Source: Artemia franciscana
Lineage: Eukaryota > Arthropoda > Branchiopoda > Anostraca > Artemiidae
Direction of reading: 5' to 3'
DNA: 64,000 bases
NCBI RefSeq assembly: GCF_032884065.1
Contig: NC_088866.1
Span: 30,076,440-30,140,439, forward strand
Shown: one piece after another, positions 37,627 to 47,196 of the stretch
Position numbering within the stretch: position 1 is the first letter of the stretch
Layout of the letters: the number at the start of each line of letters is the position of its first letter
Translations under genes and position numbers: made by a program
The notes under the pieces: generated by a model
Told to the model about the DNA's origin: nothing
The model's database searches: none
What the model saw: the letters and a program-made list of their open reading frames with translations, nothing else

Positions 37627-39866
37627 TGTGTTGCGAGAGCAACACTTTGGTTTTGTCCCGTTTTTTTTTTTTTTTTTTTCCTATGCCGCCGATCTCAGCT
37701 TATTCCTGGAAACTGGTAAGGGTCTAACCTGTGCGGTTTTTACGGAAAGTGTGGACCTCAGGCCGGATTGATGAATATGACATTACATTTTGGAAAGCTC
37801 CGTAGAACTCTTGCCTGGGGCCAAAAAGGATGGTTTTTGCTTGTCCTCGAGCCAGAGCCTATGGTGTGCGAAGTGAAGTGGAGTTATATAGCCTATGTCA
37901 GAGAGGAGTATCTGAAGTTGTGCAGCCAAGCTTTCGTTTCATCAAACCATGTTTCTGCTTTCGAGTGGAAAGCTCCGTTCTAGCAGGCAAGCAGGCAGGC
38001 ACCAATTTCAAATTGAAGATGGACTAAAATCTATAAGTGTTAAATATATGCGGTAGTTCCCCGGCCCCACAGCCAATATATCTTCTTTGAGTGATAAATA
38101 GAAAAATTTACAGAAACAAAAAAGTGCGATTTTCCCACGGGTCCGAAAGTGCTGCCATCTATTGTTTCTAGCCATTTCTGTTCGTGATTTCAGCTGACTT
38201 TACCATTCTTTTTTTTCTACTTGGGATTGCAATAGAGAAATGGTATCAGATATACCTCTTAAACTTTAAAAGTTCTCTCATTGCTAAAGAAATTAGAGCT
38301 TATCCTTTGCTCCTTTCTAAGTGGTGGTGTTAGAAAGTTGGCCTCCGGCAAAAAAGTCAACTTTTGAACTAAGACAGATAGAATTTTTTTTTCAATGACA
38401 ATCGATAGATCTTGATGAGCTGATCAAAGTATATGTCATCCATTTTTTGTTACAAAAATTCCTTCATGACATACACCAGTTTGAAAATTTCAAGGGGTTG
38501 ACAACTTCAGTGGTAAGGTACACACTTGAACCAAAAATAGGCCGATACCAATTGTGAGATATGTAGGGGACTTCCAAGCAACAGTCGATTATTAGCTTAT
38601 AATCATCTTTGGCAATGAGGGGTTTGCAACTTTTGCTGATTGGTGTACCTATTATCTGTTTCTGGTGTAATTGATGGTAAGAACAACTTGGTTCCCGATT
38701 GTAAGACATGTAGGGGAGTTGTAAGTAATAATCAGCTGTTAGGCTACAATGACTTCAGCGACAAGGGGTTTGGAACTTTTGCTAGTTGGTGTACCCATTA
38801 TTTGTTTCCGGTGAACTTGGATGTATATCCCGGGAGAGGGACTTGTAAGTAAGAATCGGTTGCTAGAGGAGGCTCACGAGGGGCTACAAATTTGTGCAAA
38901 TTGGTACACATCTATGGAATCAGGGACCCATAAATTTCCTGTAATGACTCGCCATCCAATAATAAGCGATCCTGGATGGCGAGTCATTACAGAAAATTTA
39001 TGGGTCCCTGATGGTATTTTGATCCTGAAAAGTTACAGATAGCTTTATAATACCAACTAGATTACATAAGATAATGTTCCAAGTTTCCATCCGTCACGAT
39101 GACTACGATTTAAAAGGATAAAGTTCAACCGGCTGCAAAGTGACATTTAGGGGCCTAGTAAGTAATAATCGGCTGTTAGTGTGGACCTCGGGCCGGATTG
39201 ATGAATATGACATTATATTTTGGAAAGCTCCGTACGACTCTTGCCTGGAGCCAAAAAGGATGGTTTTTGCTTGTCCTCGAGCCAGAGCCTATGGTGTGCA
39301 AAGGATAAAGTTCAACTGGCTGTAAAGTCAATTTAGTCCCTTCTTCCAATATTTTTTTTTTTTCAACCCTGAGGAATAGCCTTTGATCATCTGATTACTG
39401 ATTGTGTTATTCTTTGTCTCTCACGGAAGAGGGACTTGTAAGCAAGAATGGGTTGCTAGAGGAGGTTCATGAGGGGCTACAAATTTGTGCAAATTGGTGC
39501 ACATCTATGGTATTTGATCCTGAAAAGTTACGGATAGCTTTATAATACCAACTAGATTATATAAGATAATGTTCCAAGTTTCCATCCGTCACGATGTCTA
39601 CGATTGAAAAGGATAAAGTTCAACTGGCTGCAAACTCAATTTAGTCCCTTTTTCCGATATTCTTTTGCTGTTGTTTTTTCAACGCTGAAGAATTTGATCA
39701 TGTGATTACTGATTGTGTTCTTCTTTGAATATGCCGTTTTGAAAGCTTTGATAGTTTTGACAACTTCAGCATTTAACCGATAGCGAAGAAACAAAACCAA
39801 AGTGTTGCTCTCGCAACACTTTAATCGGCAAAGCCGAACAGAGGTTGCCGCAACACTTCACGTTGC
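37627..39866. mobile_element. Element T (palindromic termini), copy 2
   Basis: Begins with 'gtgttgcgagagcaacac' plus 'tttggttttgtc' and ends with the reverse complement 'aaacaaaaccaaagtg' then 'ttgctctcgcaacac' (about 39787-39822). A short tail follows with two more hairpin-like motifs ('tcggcaaagccga', 'acgttgcccaggcaacgt'). The first ~1 kb matches copy 1. It also carries an internal duplication (38830-39120 versus 39425-39640) and a partial repeat of its own left part at 39178-39310. It is inserted in the right arm of the 34-40 kb inverted repeat, so it is younger than that structure. Confidence 0.65.
38918..39010. mobile_element. 93-bp hairpin (snap-back) insertion with 4-bp target duplication
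   Basis: Arms of 39 nt (38920-38958 and 38973-39011) are reverse complements with one mismatch around a 14-nt loop. The insert is flanked by ATGG on both sides (38914-38917 and 39011-39014). The paralogous sequence at 39495-39515 has a single uninterrupted ATGG (39507-39510) and no hairpin, so it is an empty site. This is a very small MITE-like insertion. Confidence 0.75.
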
Positions 39867-39889
39867 CCAGGCAACGTAGGTCTAGTTTT

Positions 39890-40113
39890 CTTTAATAAAG
39901 TCTCCTTTTGTTTGTGAATTAATTAGTAAAAAGACTGATGCGTTATATTAGAAGACTGCAGCAAACTTTCATTTGTTAGAACTTTGTTGCTGCTTTTGAG
40001 TATGCTTTACGCTTAAGCAAGCAAGCTAAAAAAAAAGTGCTTAAACCTAAAATTTGCGAAGACGTGTGACCTGACCCCTTTGTCAAAAATGTATTTTTGG
40101 AATAATAAATAGA
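39890..40113 (-). repeat. Long inverted repeat, right arm, outer piece
   Basis: Reverse complement of 33914-34140, including 'gcttaagcaagcaagctaaa' and 'aatgtatttttggaataata'. It is the outer part of the arm split by element T copy 2. Confidence 0.75.
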
Positions 40114-40669
40114 TAGATAGTCTTTTAAAGTTTTGGTTACTATTGGGACGAGTCTTTAATTATTTACAGTTGGCTATTTCGAACTGTTTGAAAATCTTCT
40201 CCAGGATACGGCGGACAAACGGGATCATAATATTTGCACCGTAGATGGCAAGTTTTCTTTCCACGGTTTATCTTTCATTACAGCATGTTCCCACCGTCAA
40301 CAAAAATAACCTTAGTTTTCCGAGGCTATAGATGGTAGCAGCGGATAATTGCAATAATAAAATCGGATGTTCTGCAATTCCAAAACTGAATGAATAGGAA
40401 AGCAGGATAATTCAATGATGAAATAAGAAAATTTCTTGCGAATCTTGAACTTTGATCCTAATCGTGGCTTGTTATGGGTCTTTTTTTGGTACTAAAGGCA
40501 AAGTATACCTATTAAAATATTAAACCTATATTTCCAGCATATTCAAACCTGAAAATTTTCGCAATTGAGCATTCCAGGAAAAAATTCTGCGATGCCTTTT
40601 TGTGCTTTACAATTGCCGTAGTTTCCATCTATCATTCTAATAAATTTGAGTTTTCTTTATATCTTGCAG
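40114..40669. other. End of gene 2 intron
   Basis: No exon is seen. It ends in a pyrimidine-rich tract and 'tatatcttgcag', a good 3' splice site at 40669. Confidence 0.5.
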
Positions 40670-41415
40670 GCTCTTCTACTGGAGTGGTAGGAGGTACCCT
40701 TAGCTTGACTGGGCTTTTCCTGGCACCTGTGACTGGAGGGTCCTCCTTAATTCTTACACCTGTGGGGTTAGCACTCTCAGGAGTTGGAGTTGTAGCTAGG
40801 ACAAGCTCAGTGTTGAGGAACGGATATTCAACAAAAAAAATTATTGCTGATATTCAAGCAGAGTTGGACCGTGACATTAAGCTTAGCAATGCGTTGAAAG
40901 ATAAAATGTCAGAAATTACACACTTCTGTTCCAACTTCATAAAAACTCTTAGACACAGTGAAAAATTAAATCAGGCCTTTGAAAAATTTATTGAAGACAA
41001 TTCTGGAACAGATGCACTAACAAAAATGAAGGTATGGCTGCTTCTCTCAGAGTTTTGCCAAGATGGTAACGTAGGTGAAGATGATGAGAGTGACAGCCAC
41101 TGTAAACTTGACCCGATTCTTGCTGGCAGACTCACTAGGGCAGTTTTGGTGTCTGCGTCACATGGAATTATTACTGCTCAGTTATCCCTTGGACTAGTTG
41201 GCTTAGGGATCAATATAGCTGACATAATCGTGTCTAGCAGAAATTTAAAACATAATATGAAAAATGAAAGTATGCTTACAGTTGAAAATATGCTGACTGG
41301 TTTAGAAAAGGAGCTTGCTTCAATGACACTTTTAAAGAATTATCTTGACATTGCTGGTAAACAAGAAAGCCCCGAAATTCTAAATTCAGAATTTCCGTCG
41401 GATGTCAGGAACTGA
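40670..41415 (+). CDS. APOL-like protein, gene 2, exon 2
   Basis: Continues residue 63 in phase 1 and encodes about 247 residues to the TGA at 41415. It starts with the Gly-rich hydrophobic hairpin 'GVVGGTLSLTGLFLAPVTGG' followed by an apolar 'SLILTPVGLALSGVGVV' stretch, the apolipoprotein-L signature. Next come a charged helical region and 'LDPILAGRLTRAVLVSASHG' (gene 1 has the parallel 'IDPILMSRLTRTILVTASQE'). A second apolar segment, 'LGLVGLGINIADIIVSS', precedes a Glu/Lys-rich C-terminal helix. The tail is 8-10 residues longer than in gene 1. A candidate AATAAA polyadenylation signal is at 41555-41560. A membrane-active intracellular role is inferred from the family only. Confidence 0.8.
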
Positions 41416-42034
41416 GGAAGGAAATTAGAAGTTGATGGTGTCAGATATAATTTGCTGGAAAAGTGCATATATGTTGAACAAAGTGACTATTTAGGGCATG
41501 GGTGTTTAACCCAGGTTATTCGGAAGCGTAACGATATTAAAGTAAAGTAACCACAATAAAATGACGAATGCTAAAAAGATAGCTCACGTTTAATTTATTA
41601 AATAAAAAGAAGAAAATTCAAATAAATTGAAGAGCAAGTATTAAAGGTTAAATTGGACATAAAGTGTTTATGAGGGAGCTCCTTCTCCTGTAACACCTGT
41701 CCGTCTCACCCCCTCTCCTCAACCATTTATTCTCTGAGCAAACACTCTCTACGCTAAAATTCTACTAGTTAATAGTTAAAAATTTTTGAGCGCAACAGGT
41801 ACAGCTAGTAGGTAATTGAAAATGCTCAAATTACCAATTGTTTTTCGAAAATTGTAAATGAAATGTGTGAAGTCTAACGCAAATAAAAACAATGAGCCCT
41901 TTCATTCTGGAGGTATTGTGAAAAATATATTTTGCCTTATACACACTACCCCTATGTTATAGTAGAGCATTGATTGTTAAATTAATGAGGATAGAAGTCG
42001 ACTGTAGCCAAAAACGGTCGAGGCCGGGGAGACC

Positions 42035-42290
42035 TGATTGGCAATCAATATAGAACATATACTGGTTAACCAAAATTTGAAACATGATTTAAAAATAAAA
42101 GTATGGCAGCTATTGACAATGTGGTAACTGATTTAGAAACAGGGCTTCCTTCAATCGTACTTAAAAAAATAGATAAATGATAAACAATTGTCTTGACAGT
42201 ACTGGTAGCCAACAAAATCCTGCTTTTTTTTTTTTTTTTTTTTTTCTTTTTTTTTAGCTGCGAAAGGGAAAATTCGGGAATGTCAAAGTA
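42035..42290 (+). pseudogene. Relic of APOL-like exon 2 tail behind gene 2
   Basis: 'caatatagaacatatactgg', 'aatttgaaacatgatttaaa', 'gtggtaactgatttagaaac' and 'cttgacagtactggtagcca' follow the order of 41210-41370 in gene 2's second exon. Stops and a poly-T/poly-A tract (42224-42255) break it. Together with the relics behind gene 1, this shows the same kind of 3' duplication at both genes. Confidence 0.65.
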
Positions 42291-42769
42291 CAAACCTAAT
42301 AAGAAACTTAAAGGCTAATGATAAAGAAATTTGAACTTCCCTACTATTTCAGGGTGAAACGTGTCATACAATTTTATTGGCATACCTCTATGATAATTTC
42401 ATGGAGCCAGTCACATTATTACTCAAGCAAATATAGGGAGGGGCTACATGTCAATACCTTCACCATTTTGGAACCTTATTGGTTCTCCCATCTGAAATAC
42501 TAAGCCAGTAAAAACAACAAAAGATAAGTTCCCTACCATATGCTGTGTAAAAACTCCAACCCCTTAAAAGTCAGAAAATTAGCAATATTTTTTTTTTTTT
42601 TACAAATAGTTCTTTCTTCCTCAGTCTCGATGACACAAGATGAATTCAGGTGGAGCAGTGTATGAATCATAAAAGATACGACTATTCCCCATTCGAAGTA
42701 CCTGAGTGTCTCATTCGAAGCATCTGAAAGCCAAATAAGATTGAAGAAAGCACCCGCAAAGAGACAAAA
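42291..42769. other. No recognisable gene
   Basis: Mixed sequence; a 61-codon ORF at 42318-42503 shows no family features. Confidence 0.4.
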
Positions 42770-42975
42770 AAAAAACGCTAAAGTTTTTAAGAACTTTTAA
42801 AAAACCTAATTATTCTGCTTAAACGTCCCATGTGTTCCCGGTGTCTTTCTTAAGGAATTAGGATAAAAAGTCACATTTTCGGCTTGAGGAGGGAGCAAAC
42901 CCCTCATATACGTAAAAATTTCTGTTCGTTTTAAGTTTTGACGTTTCTACTTACTTTTAGTTAAAAAATCGTGTT
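42770..42975. repeat. Family P palindrome, right half only
   Basis: 'gctaaagtttttaagaactt' through 'aatttctgttcgttttaagt' and 'tacttacttttagttaaaaa' match the right arms of the palindromes at 62-371 and 36100-36410. The left arm is missing. Confidence 0.55.
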
Positions 42976-42999
42976 TATCATTTCATTTCTGATTATTTT

Positions 43000-43789
43000 T
43001 AAATAATGCCAAGAAATCCAGCTCCCCCTCCATGGAAAATTTGTTTCCCCCCCCCGGTATCTTCAGTGGTGGAAGCTAAGTTCAACATCCAGCTTTATTA
43101 GGGTGACGCAGAAAGTATCTACGATCCCTTCCCCCTCCTGGTCCCGTTCTACACTATCCTTGGTTATTCCCCCCTCCCTTCCCAACACTGAACTACATAC
43201 CCCAGGGATTAAACTCTTCAAACAGCCCCTCCACCCCAGGATTCTGCTCATGTCCAGTCACCCCACCCTTCAAGACCACTATACTTCACTGAGACCCTCC
43301 CCCAACCCCCTTTTATTCATATTCCTCCCAGAAACACACACCCTTGCAACTGCGTTTTACTTCCTTGCCCAAGATTCCACCTCTACTTAGCTCCCACGCC
43401 ATCCTCTCTAGAAGATGTTCTATCTTTCTCATCTTTCTCTCAATCTTTCTAAAAAAAGATTGTTACCACCTCCCTCCTTCCAGTTATAGAATCTGGCTCT
43501 AAATCCTCCCCACTCTCCCGGAAAGCAACGATTTCTCGACGAACCTAAATCACCATTCGCACCATGGCAATCACAAAGTAACAGCTGTTTAAAAGATTGT
43601 CTGAATTCTATTGTACTTCCCTGCCAAGTTAATAATATCCCAGTAAATTATGCGCTGTCCTCATTTTCTATTAGGCCCAGTTTAATCACCCTTTATAATC
43701 CTGCTTCCCAATCCTGCTCAGTCTTCATACTGAAAATGATGGCTCTCTTCCCCAGATTCACGTTCCTCTCACTCTTTGCTGGCTCCCAC
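43000..43789. other. Pyrimidine-rich stretch, no clear gene
   Basis: C/T-rich DNA with a 95-codon ORF (43103-43390) made largely of Pro, Ser, Thr and Leu. Composition alone explains it. It could be the decayed 5' part of the LINE that follows. Confidence 0.35.
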
Positions 43790-44288
43790 AAAAAACTGCC
43801 AGCTTTAGTAACTGTTTTACTTTCCAAAAATTCCTTGTTACAAACACCGAAAGCCAGAATCTCGACAAAGTAGTCGGACTACAGGCCCACTCTCAAGTAC
43901 ACAAAATTGATGTAATTGCCGTAACAAAGCTTCAAGCACAGAGCCTTGACCTATTGAAAATTAATAACTACTCTTAATTCATAAGACTTCGTCCTTCTGA
44001 CCATTCCCTAGGTAAAAAGGGATTTGGAATATTATTATTTGTAGTTGATTGTCTTTTCCCAAATTAATTCATGCCCCCAATCTTTCAGATTATGATGAAA
44101 TCATTTGGGTAAGTGTGAGACCCAAAGTATTACCGCACCCTTTTAGTTTGATTGTATTTTGCTGCTTTTATTATTCTCAAAATCACAATGTTTCACAAAG
44201 ACAGGGACTCTACCAGAATTATGCAGTATGTACTGCCGACTTTGTCCTCTGCAAATTTCCGACCGCTGGTATTTTACTTAGGTGATGC
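43790..44288 (+). pseudogene. LINE fragment: start of apurinic-endonuclease domain
   Basis: Reads 'FLVTNTESQNLDKVVGLQ', 'HKIDVIAVTKLQAQSLD', 'GKKGFGILLFV', 'IIWVSVRPKVLPHPFSLIV' and 'FYYS'. This is the order of the N-terminal EN domain of CR1/Jockey-type LINEs (N-x-x-S-L...K..., D-V-I-A-V-T-E-T, G-K-G-G-G, W-x-x-x-R-P-x-x-L-P-R). It is broken by a stop after 'LLKINNYS' and by frameshifts, and ends before any reverse transcriptase. Confidence 0.65.
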
Positions 44289-44337
44289 TAATGATCTAAA
44301 GTTAAATTCCCTTTTTAGGTCCTATAATTAAAAAAAA

Positions 44338-45460
44338 AGGTAGGTAGGTAGGTAGGTAGGTTTTATTTTTTCTACAATATAAACATAAATAAAAATGACA
44401 CTAAAAATCAATTAATGCAGCAAAAAGAAAGTCCTAAGGACTTGTGCTGCAAATTCCTGTTATGATTTATATCCTATAAATAAATATCTAAACATAACAA
44501 CTCATGATTATCCACCTAGACAATCTTATATATAAAAAAAACAACAACACATGCACATGAAGACTATACAACAAAAAAGTCCTATTAATTATTTTTTGCT
44601 GGTTTCAGCCCCAACCCCACCCCAAAAAACGGCAAAAAAACAATCAAAAGCATCCCGCCCTTCAAAATCTATTAATCAAATAAAACAATTTCAATTTATT
44701 TTTAAATCCGTATAAAGTGACAGACTGCTAGCCTACAGATTATTCCAAACAGAAGGCCCCAGATTATAAACATATATGATGATCTGACTGTTTTTCTTTT
44801 TTCATGGCTCAAAAGTTGTGAATTTCTTGTATCATAATTATGGTGCTCCTGATTCATGGGAATATAATCATGAAGATACTCAGGGTATATATGTTTCATG
44901 CTTTGGAACACAAAAATTGATACCTAGTAGTCATGAATCTGACCAACATTTAAAACATTACACCAGGAAAAGCTAGCAATAGTTTTGGATTCAACCTGTT
45001 CTTTTATGTCCAACATCAATCGAATGCTTTTATTTTGCAAAATCTGGATCCTTTTATAATTAGAAAAAATTGCTGGCCCAATGAACGCGACCGTATCTAT
45101 ATAATGATAAACAAAGTAATAATAAATGATTTTAAAAATCTTGAATGGAAATTTTTTTTTTTTTACAGGTCTCCTAGAATTCCTAGACCCCTACCAATTT
45201 TTGCACCAATAACATACAATGCTTTTTCCAACTAATATTATTATCTAAATACAACCCCACATACCTAATTTCAAAAACTCCTTTACTGGGTAAATGTCGA
45301 AAAAATATTTTATCGTTATTATGAAGTAACCTACCTGTTCTACTAAAAATAATGTAATTTGTTTTAGATGCGGTAACTGCCAGGGAACTGTCAACTGTAA
45401 AACTACATAAATGTTCAAGTGCTAAGTTAGCCTTATGTACAACTTCCACCAAACAGCTAC
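44338..45460 (-). pseudogene. LINE 3' part: reverse transcriptase C-terminal region with (CCTA)n tail
   Basis: On the minus strand from 45452: 'VDSSLAVTASKTNYIIFSRT' (K-T-x-x-x-x-F), then 'YVGLYLDNNISWKKH' (V-x-Y-L-G-x-x-x-D-x-x-x-x-W). Further on at about 44860-44790: 'HNYDTRNSQLL' (Y-N-T-R-N). These are the standard C-terminal RT landmarks of CR1/L2-like LINEs. The element ends with a short tandem (CCTA)n at 44338-44361, a typical microsatellite 3' tail. Frameshifts make it inactive. It lies opposite to the EN fragment at 43790, so they are probably separate insertions. Confidence 0.7.
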
Positions 45461-45521
45461 AAATTACTGTTATTGCAGTGTTGCCCGCGAAAGAGGTCAG
45501 CGCCTCTTCTCGAATACGCCC

Positions 45522-45720
45522 CTTGGTGCGTTTTTTTTATGCCCTTTACAAATATAATAATTGCTTCTCTTGGAAATTCAGATTTAAGCACTTTTTGACC
45601 TCTTAAAAATGACCTAAGTATGGGGTATAAAAAAGGCTTAAAATATTGGTCTCAGACTTTAAAACACTGGGCTCAAACTTACCATTTCATTATGAATCCA
45701 TTTTTTAATGTTACACTATC
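45522..45720. repeat. Fold-back element, left arm (outer part)
   Basis: Reverse complement of about 49015-49216 ('cctttacaaatataataatt', 'agcactttttgacctcttaa', 'tgacctaagtatggggtata', 'attatgaatccattttttaa'). The arm continues at 48625-48748 after the LTR retrotransposon inserted into it. Confidence 0.8.
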
Positions 45721-45873
45721 TGTAGAAATTTCCGCCTCGTCGATTGTTAAGCAGTATATTAGAAACCCAGGTTACAACAATCTGCAAAGTAAAGCATAAT
45801 ATAAGCACAAGCGTAGCGTAGCAAAACATAAGCTAAAGCATATGCACAACATAACAAGCAGGAGGATGTTACA
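45721..45873 (-). repeat. LTR (3' LTR in element orientation)
   Basis: 153 bp, bounded by TGTAG...TTACA (minus strand TGTAAC...CTACA). It differs from the LTR at 48472-48624 at only three positions. A 13-nt purine tract (minus strand agaagaaaggaaa, 45886-45874) touches it, so the true orientation is minus. It is flanked by TATC (45717-45720). Confidence 0.85.
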
Positions 45874-45886
45874 TTTCCTTTCTTCT
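45874..45886 (-). other. Polypurine tract of the LTR retrotransposon
   Basis: The purine-only run agaagaaaggaaa on the minus strand lies directly next to the LTR at 45873, as expected for the plus-strand primer of reverse transcription. Confidence 0.7.
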
Positions 45887-46017
45887 GGACACTTTAACAT
45901 GACAACAAAACTTAACCAAAATCTTCCATTTACGTGTATCCACCCTTTCTTCCCCAAAAAGGGAAAAGAAAGGAAATAAAAACAAAAAAGAAACAAAAAA
46001 ACAACAACAACGACAAC

Positions 46018-46335
46018 TTATAAATTAAGCCTTTCTGGCGGTTTGATTATTCTCCCAAGACGTGTCATGGCGGGAGGCGGTACTTCGTCCTGAATGTGGC
46101 TACTGACTTTTGGGCTTGACCCTGGGGCTTGAATAAGGACAGTTGGGGGTGGGCTTTTTGACGGGGTTGAGAACGCGTTTGGAGATGACGTGGAACTCAA
46201 CTGCGGTACCCCAATTGAGTTGGTATGCTGATATTGTTCTAGATCTGTGTCATCTGGGGACATTCTCAGGTATTTTCGGTTTCGACGATGTGCTTTCATA
46301 TCTTGAGTTTGTACGACGTACGATCTTGGCCCCAT
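46018..46335 (-). pseudogene. Gypsy-type pol, C-terminal end, minus orientation
   Basis: The open reading frame (about 105 codons) begins 'GPRSYVVQTQDMKAHRRNRK', close to the usual '(P)RSY-V-x-T..G...RRNR' motif after the integrase of Ty3/Gypsy polyproteins. It ends 'TRLGRIIKPPERLNL', the common 'R-x-G-R-x-x-K-P-P-x-R' tail. Its orientation agrees with the LTRs, primer-binding site and polypurine tract, unlike the adjoining gag-RT block. RNase H and integrase sequence that should precede it is absent. Confidence 0.7.
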
Positions 46336-46337
46336 AC

Positions 46338-47196
46338 CCTGAACTGAATTGGGAAGCAGACAACCTCAAGGAAGCTTGGAATAGATTCAAAAGCTATGCA
46401 ACACTCATGTTTGCAGGCCCCTTGAGTGGAAAGACAGAGACTGTTCAATGTGCATTTTTACTAATATGGCTTGGTGAGAAAGGACGGGACATCTTCAGCA
46501 CCTGGTCTCTCACCGAGGCTGAAAAAAATCGTATTGCAGTGTATATGCAAAAGTTCGATGAATACTTTAGTCCTTCAGCAAATCCAATCTTCTCACGTTA
46601 TGTTTTCCACAAACGAGATCAGAACGACATTGAAACTGTGGAGCAGTATGTGACAGATCTAAAACTTTTGGTTTGTGATTGCGAGTACAGTGCTGCAATC
46701 CGTGATGAAATGGTACGAGATAGACTTATCTGAGGAGTTAAGTCGCCAAAGATACGTGAAAAACTACTGCAGATGGGACCAACACTAACTCTTCCCCAAG
46801 CAATCATTACTGCTCGAGCCCACACAGAAACCCAGGCACAACTAAAGTCGATTTCAACAGCAGCGACTTCCAACCACGAAATACAAATCAAGCAGGAAAT
46901 CGACTTCGTCCAGTATAACAAACAATCCAAAGGACCTGCCAGACCCAACATGGCGAGAAGACAAGATTGCTATTTGTGTGGTGGGGATTATTCACCCATG
47001 CACAAATGTCCCGCAAAAGGGAAAATTTGCAGCAAGTGCAACAAAATGAACCATTTCGCAAAAGTATGCAGAAGTGGAGAGAAATCTATCAACGCGATCG
47101 AGTCAAACAGAGCAGACCAAAATAATATAAGGTGCAGTGATGATGAACTCTTTATTCACGAGGTGTCGATAGAAAATGGAGATGACCAACCCTACT
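46338..47196 (+). pseudogene. Gypsy-type gag, inverted relative to LTRs
   Basis: The reading frame starts at the junction with 'PELNWEADNLKEAWNRFKSY', then 'GPLSGKTETVQCAFLLIWLG' and 'GRDIFSTW', as in Gag of Ty3/Gypsy elements. It ends with two zinc knuckles near 46968-47085 ('C-YLCGGDYSPMHKC' and 'CSKCNKMNHFAKVC'). One in-frame TGA is present after 'RDRLI' (46732), and a TAG at 47196 lies before the protease region. There is no initiator ATG at the junction, so the 5' end seems to be cut. It is inactive as seen. Confidence 0.8.

Noticed and set aside
30408..38027. ORFs of 65-87 codons shared by the two element T copies
   Set aside because: The frame is not kept between copies (copy 2 shifts after about 36 codons) and similarity is no higher than in neighbouring non-coding element DNA.
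43103..43390. 95-codon ORF rich in Pro, Ser and Thr
   Set aside because: Explained by pyrimidine-rich DNA; an ORF also exists on the opposite strand and no motif is present.
46143..46337. N-terminal part of the ORF leading into gag
   Set aside because: This part is antisense to the pol C-terminal reading and lies before the inversion junction, so it is a chance fusion, not Gag.
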